Virus record (IMG/VR): IMGVR_UViG_3300036832_001149
Span: 1-64,000 of that record
Reading direction: 5' to 3' (one strand)
Length of the DNA stretch: 64,000 nucleotides
Source of the DNA: a virus
The notes under the pieces are model-generated. The model was given only the letters and a program-made list of their open reading frames with translations. It did no database searches and was not told where the DNA came from. Made by a program: the position numbers and the translations under genes. The stretch's first letter is position 1. Each line of letters begins with the position of its first letter. Below, piece after piece: positions 40,013-47,239 of this stretch.

Positions 40013-40789
40013 ATGTCGGCTGGAGTAGCGGATTTCGTCATCGAACAGGGTGCGGACTGGGCCGTGCAGGTCTACTGGCGCAACGAACAGAGCGGTCACG
40101 CCATCCCGGCCCAGGGGCCGATGGACATGGACATCGTCTCGGCGGTGACCGGCCAGCGGCTGATCCGGCTGGATGACGGGGCCAATGGCGGCATCCAGAA
40201 CGGTGGTGCGCCCTTCGGCATCATCCAGTTGGAGATCACCCGGGACACCACGATCAACTTCGCGGTCGGCAACTACGTCTACGACCTCTACGTCTACTCG
40301 GTCGGGCCGCCGCTCAGCCGGGTCCGGATACTGCGGGGCAGCGTCAGTGTGGCGTCGGCGATCACCGATCTCGGGGTGACGACGGGCGTCAATCCCGGGG
40401 TGCAGCCGCCGGACATCATCATGAACACCTCGGTGGCGGGCGGCGTGGTCTATTTCAGTTTCGACGGCAACAATCCGACCAACCAGTACGACAACCCAGA
40501 GAACGGCCTGCCCCAGCGGGCCGGTCTGATCGGGGCGGGCGGTTACCCGCCCGCCGCCACGGTGGTCTATGGCGGGAGTGCCGGGAGCGGTGCGCTGGCC
40601 GACCCGCAGGGCCGGGCGATCACCGGGAACCAGGTGAATGCCTGGCTGGCCGCAGGCGCGATCATCACGATGATCTACAACGTGACCACCAAGGGCATGA
40701 CCATCAGCAAGGTGGAGACCACTCCCGGTGGCCTGCCCTCACCGCCGACGGCGATGCTGCTGGCCGGGGCCGATTCAGGAGGTGAGTGA
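40013..40789 (+). CDS. Virion structural protein
   Basis: 258 aa with GTGAGGAGGCGACC before the ATG. The start DFVIEQGADWAVQVYWRNEQ recalls the BppU-type N-terminal domain of baseplate and fibre proteins ('qG.dw...v.l'); the C-terminal half is a Gly/Asn-rich beta region. Function inferred from context. Confidence 0.6.
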   Translation: MSAGVADFVIEQGADWAVQVYWRNEQSGHAIPAQGPMDMDIVSAVTGQRLIRLDDGANGGIQNGGAPFGIIQLEITRDTTINFAVGNYVYDLYVYSVGPPLSRVRILRGSVSVASAITDLGVTTGVNPGVQPPDIIMNTSVAGGVVYFSFDGNNPTNQYDNPENGLPQRAGLIGAGGYPPAATVVYGGSAGSGALADPQGRAITGNQVNAWLAAGAIITMIYNVTTKGMTISKVETTPGGLPSPPTAMLLAGADSGGE

Positions 40790-41193
40790 TGCCCGATCAG
40801 GTAGTGCGAGTGACCAACGGTTCATCGTTGGTGGTGCGGACCGGTTCGATCCTCGGGGTGGGCCCGTCCGGTCCCATCGGCCCGCAGGGCTCACCCGGCC
40901 CGCAGGGCGTTCAGGGCACCATCCTGTTCACCAGCCCGACCCCACCACCGTCCAACTACAGTCCGGCCCCGCGCACCGGTGACCTGTGGGTGGACCCGGC
41001 CACCGGCCTGTTGTCCGTCTACAACTCCACCACCGGCAACTGGGTGGCGGGCACGACCAGCATCAAGGGCCCGCAGGGCATCCAGGGCATCCTCGGCCCG
41101 ACCGGTCCGCAGGGCATCCAGGGCATCCCGGGAACGGCGGCCAACGGGTTCAACACCTTCAACGACCTGCTCCCACCGGCCAAGCGGCACTAG
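40789..41193 (+). CDS. Collagen-like fibre protein
   Basis: 134 aa from the ATG at 40789 with CAGGAGGTGAGTG upstream. Two short Gly-X-Y blocks (GPSGPIGPQGSPGPQGVQG and GPQGIQGILGPTGPQGIQG) flank a GDLWVDPATGLLSVYN segment. Collagen repeats form trimeric shafts in phage fibres. Confidence 0.7.
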   Translation: MPDQVVRVTNGSSLVVRTGSILGVGPSGPIGPQGSPGPQGVQGTILFTSPTPPPSNYSPAPRTGDLWVDPATGLLSVYNSTTGNWVAGTTSIKGPQGIQGILGPTGPQGIQGIPGTAANGFNTFNDLLPPAKRH

Positions 41194-41199
41194 CGCCCG

Positions 41200-41943
41200 G
41201 TGACCGTACCCACCACTCCGACCGGGCCGAGCACCGCTGAACTTCATCCCCGGCTCGCCCAGCGGTCGCTCTCACCCGGAGCGAGCGGCAGTTCCGTCGC
41301 GCTGGCCGAGATCGCCGGTCGGGTGGCGGAAGTAGAGCAGGACCTGACTGATCTGCCCTCGCTGGATGCGCTCGCCGGTATGCCCACGGGCGGGGCCACG
41401 GGCACCATCCTGACCAAGAAGACCGAGCAGAACTATGACACGGCGTGGACGGCAGTCACCCGGGCCGAACCTCCGAGCATCGCCCTCAGGGTCGGCGCGA
41501 ACCAGGTCATCAGTACGGTCAACGGGACGTTCTACCGGCCGGACATGAGCGTGTACGTCGACCCGTCAGGGCCACTGGCGAACAATCAGACGTTCTTCAC
41601 CGCCATAACCGGCGGTGGAAACACCCGGGTCCAGGTCCTCCAGGACGGCACCTACGCCATCAGCGCCTCGTTGAAGATCTCGCAGGCCCCGGCCGCCCCC
41701 TACACGCTCCTGCTGAGTCAGTACCTGTCCTGGACGGGGGCAGGCCGCCGGGTGCTCGCACACTCCGGTGTTCCTTCCGGGGTCTGGGAATCGGCGGTCT
41801 CGGCCGTGACCCGGCTCAACGCCGGGGTCTTCCTCGACGTCCAGATCGAGGCATTGAGCACCGGTACCGCTACCGTCTATAGGGATTCGCTCACGGGCGG
41901 TCTGGTCTCCGATGCCGGGAACTTCACCGTCGTCAAGCTCTGA
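41200..41943 (+). CDS. Fibre protein with C1q-like C-terminal domain
   Basis: 247 aa, GTG start. After a helical trimerisation-like region (VALAEIAGRVAEVEQDLTDL) the C-terminal half (TFFTAITGGGNTRVQVLQDG, TYAISASLKIS, ... NAGVFLDVQIEAL) has the beta-sandwich pattern of C1q/TNF-like heads found on phage fibres. Probably host-binding. Confidence 0.6.
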   Translation: MTVPTTPTGPSTAELHPRLAQRSLSPGASGSSVALAEIAGRVAEVEQDLTDLPSLDALAGMPTGGATGTILTKKTEQNYDTAWTAVTRAEPPSIALRVGANQVISTVNGTFYRPDMSVYVDPSGPLANNQTFFTAITGGGNTRVQVLQDGTYAISASLKISQAPAAPYTLLLSQYLSWTGAGRRVLAHSGVPSGVWESAVSAVTRLNAGVFLDVQIEALSTGTATVYRDSLTGGLVSDAGNFTVVKL

Positions 41944-41955
41944 CCAGGAGGCACC

Positions 41956-42552
41956 ATGACCACTCCACCGCCAGGGGACGGTCGTAACCAGGTGGTCGAC
42001 CTGTCGGTGATCGACACGGACTGGGGCAATGCCATCGCCGACCGGACCGTCCAGTCCTACGCCAACCAGTCCGATCTGAACTCCGTGTGGGGCGCGGCCC
42101 GCAACGGCTCGACGGCCTACACCGTCGACACCGACGAGTTCTGGGTCCGCCAGGGCGGGGTCTGGAAGCGGACTCCGGGCGGGTATATCGGCGGGGTGGT
42201 CGGTCCGGCCGTCCAGATCGCCTGCCAGGCCTGGACCACCCTGATCGAGTACGACTTCCCGGCCAAGGTCGGCCGGAGATACCTGCTCGACGGCTACGTC
42301 GATTCACAGCAGATCACCGCCAACGGGGCAACCGGGGTCGTGATCCGGGACGACCAGGGTCTCCAGCGGTGGCTCAAATACGAGAGCATCCTGGTCCCGG
42401 GTGCATCCCTGGCCGGGTCGTGCACGATGATCTACACCCCGACCGCGACCAAGACGGCCGCGATCCAGTTGGTTGGGGGGACCTCGGCCGGACAACTGGT
42501 CATCCCGGCCAACTGGGCCCAGATCCAGGTCATCGACATCGGCGGATTATGA
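41956..42552 (+). CDS. Virion structural protein, fibre-like
   Basis: 198 aa with CCAGGAGGCACC before the ATG. VIDTDWGNAIADRTVQSYAN and EFWVRQGGVWKRTP match the small fibre/adaptor proteins of this locus; the C-terminal half looks like a jelly roll. Overlaps the large terminase start by 4 nt. Confidence 0.6.
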   Translation: MTTPPPGDGRNQVVDLSVIDTDWGNAIADRTVQSYANQSDLNSVWGAARNGSTAYTVDTDEFWVRQGGVWKRTPGGYIGGVVGPAVQIACQAWTTLIEYDFPAKVGRRYLLDGYVDSQQITANGATGVVIRDDQGLQRWLKYESILVPGASLAGSCTMIYTPTATKTAAIQLVGGTSAGQLVIPANWAQIQVIDIGGL

Positions 42553-44069
42553 CCGGAACGCTGCAACTGCTCCGGCCCCCGAAGACGAGGACCGAGCTTT
42601 ATCTGCTCACCCAGGTCCTGTGGAACGTCACCATCCCATCCAAACGGGTCTGCCCGCACCACTCCAGCCCGTTCGACGCCTACGCCGAGGCGTTCTTCGC
42701 CGAGACCCCGGTCAGCGTCTGGCTGGCCAGTCGCGGTCTGGGCGGCAAGAGCCGCACACTGGCCTACCTGACCCTGACCGAGGCGGTCGTGCTCGGGGCC
42801 AACGCCACCCTGCTCGGCGGCTCGCTGGCCCAGTCCCAGAACGTCCACGAGGCGATGCAGGAGGGCTGGGAGGCCCCGCTCGCCCCGACCCAGATGGTCC
42901 GCAGCGACACCTCGACCAAGCTGGTGCTGACCAATGACGCCACCGTCCGCCCGCTGACCGCGTCGCAGCGCACCGTGCGTGGTCCCCACCCGCACCGGCT
43001 GCGGATGGACGAGGCCGACGAGATGGACCAGGCGATCTTCGACGCGGCCCTGGGCCAGGCGCTGGCCAGCAAGGGCATCCAGAGCCACACGGCGGTCTCC
43101 TCGACCCACCAGTACCCGAACGGCACCTTCACCGAGGTGCTGCGCCGGGCCGGTGAGCGGAACTGGCCGGTGCACCGCTGGTGCTGGAAGGAGTCCAGCA
43201 ACGACTACGACGGCTGGCTCACGCCGGAGATGATCGAGCGCAAGCGCGCCGAGATCCCGGAGGAGATGTGGAAGGTCGAGTTCGACCTCCAGGAGCCCTC
43301 GGTCGGCAACCGGGCCTTCAACACCGATGCGGTCGAGCGGATGTTCTCGCTGCCATCCGAGCAGGAGTACACCCGCACGGTGCGTGTCGACCTGGAGCGC
43401 TACGAGTTCGAGCCGCCCCAGCGGGCGGCCGAGTACGTGATCGCGGCCGACTGGGCCAAGGAGCAGGACTACACGGTCATCTGCGTGTTCCGCACCGAGC
43501 GCCGCCCGATGAAGCTGGTCTGGTACTACCGGGCCCGGCGGCGGCCCTACCCGGTGATGATCAAGGAGTTCAACGACCAGATGCAGCGCTACTACGCGCG
43601 CGGCATCCACGACGCGACCGGGGTCGGCAACGCCATCAACGACCTGCTGGACATGCGGGCGACCAAGTTCGTGATGGTGGGCCGGGAGCGGGACGACCTG
43701 CTGTCGGAGTATGTGGCGGCGGTGGAGCGCGACCTGGTCCGGGCCCCGCGCATCCCCTCGGCCTACACAGCCCACCTGTACTGCTCGGTGGAGGACCTGT
43801 ACATGCACCGCGAGTACTACTCCAGCCACCTGCCGGACGAGGTCTGCTCGATGGCCCTGTGCTGGCACCTGGCCAAGCGCGGGGTGCTCATCGGCCCCGA
43901 CGTGGTGCCGCGCAGCGAGGAGCCCTCGGACATCATGTCCAAGCTGGTCGGCACCGCCTCGAAGTCCTCGATGGTCGAGTACAACCTGCCGGACGGGCTG
44001 AAGTTCCCCTGGGTGCCTGACGGACAAGTCCATCGCCAGGATTACGGAACACACTTCTTGGATGTGTGA
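42549..44069 (+). CDS. terL: Terminase large subunit
   Basis: 506 aa. ATPase: WLASRGLGGKSRTLAYL (Walker A near 61-70), LRMDEADEMD (Walker B near 153) and SSTHQYPNG (coupling motif). Nuclease: EYVIAADWAKEQDYTVICVF (first Asp near 300), GIHDATGVGNAINDLL (second) and a late acidic site. It pumps DNA into proheads and cuts it at the end of packaging. The last about 28 nt overlap an antisense HNH gene, and the final residues (VHRQDYGTHFLDV) follow closely after a typical core. Confidence 0.9.
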   Translation: MTGTLQLLRPPKTRTELYLLTQVLWNVTIPSKRVCPHHSSPFDAYAEAFFAETPVSVWLASRGLGGKSRTLAYLTLTEAVVLGANATLLGGSLAQSQNVHEAMQEGWEAPLAPTQMVRSDTSTKLVLTNDATVRPLTASQRTVRGPHPHRLRMDEADEMDQAIFDAALGQALASKGIQSHTAVSSTHQYPNGTFTEVLRRAGERNWPVHRWCWKESSNDYDGWLTPEMIERKRAEIPEEMWKVEFDLQEPSVGNRAFNTDAVERMFSLPSEQEYTRTVRVDLERYEFEPPQRAAEYVIAADWAKEQDYTVICVFRTERRPMKLVWYYRARRRPYPVMIKEFNDQMQRYYARGIHDATGVGNAINDLLDMRATKFVMVGRERDDLLSEYVAAVERDLVRAPRIPSAYTAHLYCSVEDLYMHREYYSSHLPDEVCSMALCWHLAKRGVLIGPDVVPRSEEPSDIMSKLVGTASKSSMVEYNLPDGLKFPWVPDGQVHRQDYGTHFLDV

Positions 44070-44506
44070 CTTGATCTCGCTCGACAGTTGATGCGATTGC
44101 ATTCTCGACACTTGCGCTTGGTCGGTTGACGGGGCCAACGGTAAGTGTTCTCTGGTGTGTACTCATGTCCCAGTGGGCAGTGTGTCTTGTTCAGTTCGTG
44201 GTGGTGACCGTGCGCGATCTTGTCGAGCATGTTCTCCGACTTGGTGCCCCAACGCAGGTTGGCCGCACGATTGTCCAAACGATCTCCGTTGAGATGACGA
44301 ACCTCGTGCCCCGGTGGACGACTGCCATGGAACGCTTCACAGACCAGTTGGTGGACGCGACGAGCCGAAGAATAATGGCCGTTCCAGGCATTGAAGACCT
44401 CGTAGCCCTGCTTGGTTACTTTTGTCTTGCGAACGCTCTTGGGTCCCTGGATAAGGCCATCATCGCTGGCGAAGTAGCCAGGGAGACTCGGGATGGGTAG
44501 CCACAT
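44042..44506 (-). CDS. NUMOD4-HNH homing-type endonuclease
   Basis: 154 aa on the opposite strand. WLPIPSLPGYFASDDGLIQG is a NUMOD4 motif; VHQLVCEAFHGSRPPGHEVR, HLNGDRLDNRAANLRWGT is the HNH_3 core; the C-terminus has CPLGHEYTPENT and CRECNRINCRAR, a common zinc add-on. AT content is higher than in neighbours, a sign of transfer. TAGTAT lies 6 nt before the ATG, so it may be transcribed as a leaderless message. Its 3' end runs into the terminase 3' end. Confidence 0.85.
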   Translation of the reverse strand: MWLPIPSLPGYFASDDGLIQGPKSVRKTKVTKQGYEVFNAWNGHYSSARRVHQLVCEAFHGSRPPGHEVRHLNGDRLDNRAANLRWGTKSENMLDKIAHGHHHELNKTHCPLGHEYTPENTYRWPRQPTKRKCRECNRINCRARSSHTSKKCVP

Positions 44507-44534
44507 GGAGACATACTAGGGGAAGTTCCTGTTT

Positions 44535-44857
44535 TTGGGCATAAAAAAAGGCCCCCGAAGGGGCCTGGTGCGGTGAACCAGCCAGGGGCTTCCTCTCTTC
44601 CTGGCTGGTCCGCCACATCCCCCCGGTGACGCTGAGGGGAGGGTCTTGAGGTGAACCGTGATGGTCACAGTGTTCGATAGTCACGTTCGGGGAGGGTAAC
44701 CGTTCACTCTTACCGGCTACCGGTCCCCTACTGCCTTTCTAGTTACGGACCATGGTTGACGGTCCTGTATCGCGCGCCGGGTTCTCCTCGTCGGGTCTCC
44801 GTCGAAACTCACTGTTCGATCGTGCCTCGATGTTCTGGATCGTCGTCGTCGGCGATG
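44535..44857 (-). ncRNA. Candidate leftward non-coding RNA
   Basis: A promoter of the shared leftward class (44863-44891) and a strong terminator (44543-44566) enclose about 320 nt with no gene that has a ribosome site in the right place; open frames either run through the terminator or are under 45 codons. Stems are visible: CCAGCCAGG/CCTGGCTGG (44578-44608), ACCGG/CCGGT near 44715 and GTGAC repeats near 44660. No known RNA family recognised. Confidence 0.5.
44543..44566 (-). terminator. Leftward terminator
   Basis: AGGCCCC-TTCG-GGGGCC followed by TTTTTTT in leftward reading, a textbook intrinsic terminator. It lies upstream of the HNH start, so it isolates HNH from the 44863 promoter. Confidence 0.92.
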
Positions 44858-44862
44858 TCTTC

Positions 44863-44891
44863 ATACTACCACACTATTACATCAGTACAAA
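44863..44891 (-). promoter_or_regulatory. Leftward promoter
   Basis: Leftward: -35 TTTGTA (44891-44886), 17-nt spacer CTGATGTAATAGTGTGG, -10 TAGTAT (44868-44863). Twelve or more spacer positions equal those of the promoter at 21789-21817. Confidence 0.75.
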
Positions 44892-44898
44892 CACCGAA

Positions 44899-44921
44899 GG
44901 CCCCGGATTTCTCCGGGGCCC
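44899..44921 (-). terminator. Leftward terminator-like hairpin
   Basis: GGCCCCGGA/TCCGGGGCC, 9-bp stem with a 4-nt loop, 7 nt after the stop of the 59-aa gene. Only a weak T-run (TTCGGTGTTT). Confidence 0.65.
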
Positions 44922-44927
44922 TCCTGG

Positions 44928-45107
44928 TCACAGTCCGTTGATCCGTCGTATGCGCGCCTTCTCCTGCTCCTCGATGAGCCGGGCGATCTGTCGGTCCTCC
45001 CGCTCGATGCGGGTGGTCTCCTGCTGGATCTTCCGGGAGGTCTTGGTGCGCTTGTTGCGCGGACCCAGGAACTGACTTGCGACGATGAGCAGGTCGATGG
45101 GGTTCAT
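44928..45107 (-). CDS. Small charged helical protein in its own cassette
   Basis: 59 aa; GAAAGGAGAAGCG precedes the ATG at 45107. A hydrophobic start (NPIDLLIVASQFLG) leads into a highly charged helix (SRKIQQETTRIEREDRQIAR) ending RRINGL. Own promoter 24 nt upstream and own terminator. It could be a tail-anchored or coiled-coil peptide; function unknown. Confidence 0.65.
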   Translation of the reverse strand: MNPIDLLIVASQFLGPRNKRTKTSRKIQQETTRIEREDRQIARLIEEQEKARIRRINGL

Positions 45108-45130
45108 CGCTTCTCCTTTCTGTCACTGTC

Positions 45131-45159
45131 AGTATACCACACTATGATATCGGACATAA
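45131..45159 (-). promoter_or_regulatory. Leftward promoter
   Basis: Leftward: -35 TTATGT (45159-45154), 17-nt spacer CCGATATCATAGTGTGG, -10 TATACT (45136-45131). The leader is short (about 17 nt) and, unlike the others, has no clear hairpin. Confidence 0.75.
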
Positions 45160-45162
45160 GAA

Positions 45163-45232
45163 GAGGGGACCGCGCCAACCTTCCTCAACCGGCTGGGGGG
45201 AGACCTATCCGGTGTGAAGGCGCGATCCCCTC
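45163..45232 (-). terminator. Leftward terminator with long stem
   Basis: GAGGGGATCGCGCC pairs with GGCGCGGTCCCCTC (14 bp, one G-U) across a 42-nt loop; TTCTTATG follows in leftward reading. The loop itself contains CCGG repeats. Confidence 0.6.
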
Positions 45233-45405
45233 AACGTGCCGAGCCCCGACTCGAACGGGGAGCAGACCACGACTGCTCGGCGACCGACACCAGCAAGAGA
45301 CGTGCTATTGGATCTTGGCCCCGATCGTGGGCCGGTTATGTTCGGAGAACTCTTCCGGCCCGACGATGCTCGCGCTGTCCGCACACGACTGCTCGGTGTG
45401 GTGTC
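45163..45405 (-). ncRNA. Candidate leftward structured RNA with tRNA-like T-arm
   Basis: Between a consensus promoter (45412-45441) and a long terminator stem (45163-45232) lie about 170 nt without a supported gene. Visible stems: CACAC/GTGTG, GGCCGG/CCGGCC, and near the end CCCCG-TTCGAGT-CGGGG (45260-45244), which equals a tRNA T-arm, next to an AGCAG/CTGCT arm with a 7-nt loop and a possible GTGTCGG/TCGGCAC closing stem (45236-45290). No D-arm and no CCA are seen, so it is not a normal tRNA. Could be a degenerate tRNA or a tRNA-like regulatory RNA. Confidence 0.5.
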
Positions 45406-45411
45406 CCTGTC

Positions 45412-45441
45412 ACTATACATCACTATGACATCGGCTGTCAA
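45412..45441 (-). promoter_or_regulatory. Strong leftward promoter
   Basis: Leftward: consensus -35 TTGACA (45441-45436), 18-nt spacer GCCGATGTCATAGTGATG, -10 TATAGT (45417-45412). It diverges from the portal gene 43 nt away. Confidence 0.8.
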
Positions 45442-45483
45442 TAGAGCAATGTCCGTACTTCCAGGTCGGGCGATGCGACCATC

Positions 45484-47232
45484 ATGACCATGACCAGCGC
45501 CGGTGGAGACATCCGAGGATATGGGCCCGGTTCGGGTCCGGGCACGACCAACGTGCCGAACAACGCCAGTGTGGGCCAGGAGGAGGTGCCCAACCGCACC
45601 AGCCCGTACCAGGAACTCGGCGTCACCGGCCTCAAGCGCTGGTCGGGCTATGTCGACGAGGAGTTCCTGCCCGCGCTGCGCGGGCGCAAGGCCATCCAGA
45701 TCTTCAAGGAGATGAGCGAGAACGACGCCATCGTCGGCTCGCTGCTGTTCTCCATCGACATGCTGATCCGCGCGGTCGACTGGCATGTGCAGCCCGCCTC
45801 GTCCTCCCAGCCCGACCAGATGGCGGCCCAGTTCGTCGAGTCGTGCATGAAGGACATGTCCCACACCTGGGACGAACTGGTCTCCGAGATCCTGTCCATG
45901 CTGGTCTACGGCTGGTCGTGGCACGAGGTGGTGTACAAGAAGCGCGCCGGTCCCAACCGCAACCAGGAACTGAACTCCAACTACGACGATGGCCTGATCG
46001 GCTGGCGCAAGATCCCCATCCGGGCCCAGGAGACCTGGCTGCAGTGGGTGTTCGACGACTCCGGCGAGACCACGGCCTTGGTCCAACTGGCCCCGCCGAC
46101 CTACCAGCGCACGGTCATCCCCCGGTCCAAGAGCCTGCTGTTCCGCTACAGCACGGCCAAGAACAACCCCGAGGGCCGCTCCATCCTGCGCAACTCCTAC
46201 CGGTCCTGGTACTTCAAGAAGCGGCTGGAGGAGTTCGAGGGCATCGGCATCGAGCGCGACCTGGCCGGTCTGCCGGTGGCCTACATCCCGGCCGACTACC
46301 TCAACGCCAAGCCGGACACCCCGCAGTACAAGATCGTCGATGCCTTCCGCCGCATGGTGCGCAGCGTGCGCCGCGACGAGCAGGAGGGGGTCATCATGCC
46401 GATGGCCTACGACGAGGACACCAAGCAGCCGCTGTACAAGTTCGAGTTGATGACCTCGGGCGGGGCCCGGCAGTTCGACACCAACACCATCATCAGCCGC
46501 TACGAGCAGCGCATCCTGATGACCGTGCTGGCCGACTTCATCATGGTCGGGCACCAGGACACCGGCAGCTACGCGCTGCACGTGGACAAGACCGGCATCT
46601 TCCGCTCGGCCCTGAACGCGGTGGTCAAGTCCGTCGCCGACGTGTTCAACCGCATCGAGATCCCGAGGCTGTTCGCCCTCAACGGCTGGTCGATCGAGTC
46701 GTTGCCGGTGCTCACCCCGACCGACGTGGACCCGCCCGACCTGGCCCAGTTGGGCGCGTTCGTCCAGCAGATGAGCGCGGCCGGGATGACCTTCTTCCCG
46801 GACGAGGACCTGGAGGCGTTCCTGCGCACCACGGCCAAGCTGCCCCCGGTCAGCCCCGAGGTGGCGGCCGAGCGCACGCAGCAGGCGAACCAGCAGCAGG
46901 CGATGGAACTGGCCCAGCAGCAGATGGAACTGGCCACCTCCCACCAGGGGCTGGAACAGGGCCAGCAGGGCATGGAACAGACCGACCAGTCGATGTCCCA
47001 CGCCGACCAGCAGCAGCAACTGGCCCAACAGCAGGCCGAGATGCAGGCCCAGACCGCCCAGTCGAACCTGGCCACCGGTTCCGAGCAGGCCCAGCAGCAG
47101 CGGGAGACGCACACGATGAACGTGGCCCGCTTCGTGCAGAGCTACAAGGACTCCGAGGCGGCCCGGCGCAACCCGAACGTGCAGGGCCCGGGTCAGGGCA
47201 AGACCACCGGCAAGTACACCGCGAAGAGATGA
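45484..47232 (+). CDS. Portal protein (DUF935-type)
   Basis: 582 aa; an ATG at 45490 is also possible and no ribosome site is obvious. GLKRWSGYVDEEFLPALRGR, IFKEMSENDAIVGSLLFSID and VYGWSWHEVVYKKR, then WYFKKRLEEFEGIGIERDLAG and ISRYEQRILMTVLADFIMVG match DUF935/Mu-gp29-like portals. The last 130 residues are a Gln-rich coiled-coil tail (QQQAMELAQQQMELATSHQG). It forms the dodecameric ring for DNA entry and docks the terminase. Confidence 0.85.
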   Translation: MTMTSAGGDIRGYGPGSGPGTTNVPNNASVGQEEVPNRTSPYQELGVTGLKRWSGYVDEEFLPALRGRKAIQIFKEMSENDAIVGSLLFSIDMLIRAVDWHVQPASSSQPDQMAAQFVESCMKDMSHTWDELVSEILSMLVYGWSWHEVVYKKRAGPNRNQELNSNYDDGLIGWRKIPIRAQETWLQWVFDDSGETTALVQLAPPTYQRTVIPRSKSLLFRYSTAKNNPEGRSILRNSYRSWYFKKRLEEFEGIGIERDLAGLPVAYIPADYLNAKPDTPQYKIVDAFRRMVRSVRRDEQEGVIMPMAYDEDTKQPLYKFELMTSGGARQFDTNTIISRYEQRILMTVLADFIMVGHQDTGSYALHVDKTGIFRSALNAVVKSVADVFNRIEIPRLFALNGWSIESLPVLTPTDVDPPDLAQLGAFVQQMSAAGMTFFPDEDLEAFLRTTAKLPPVSPEVAAERTQQANQQQAMELAQQQMELATSHQGLEQGQQGMEQTDQSMSHADQQQQLAQQQAEMQAQTAQSNLATGSEQAQQQRETHTMNVARFVQSYKDSEAARRNPNVQGPGQGKTTGKYTAKR

Positions 47233-47239
47233 GGGCGGC

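Noticed and set aside
44460-44684. Leftward 74-codon frame starting at a GTG near 44684
   Set aside because: It reads straight through the T7 terminator hairpin (encoding GAFFYAQKQ) and lacks a ribosome site.
44742-44866. Leftward 41-codon frame (MKTSPTTTIQNIEARSNSEF...) right at the 44863 promoter
   Set aside because: Its ATG overlaps the -10 element, so the transcript would not contain it.
45236-45290. A normal tRNA gene (possible His anticodon GTG)
   Set aside because: Only a T-arm and one other arm are present; D-arm, U33, discriminator fit and CCA are missing. Kept as a tRNA-like element within a candidate RNA, not as a tRNA.
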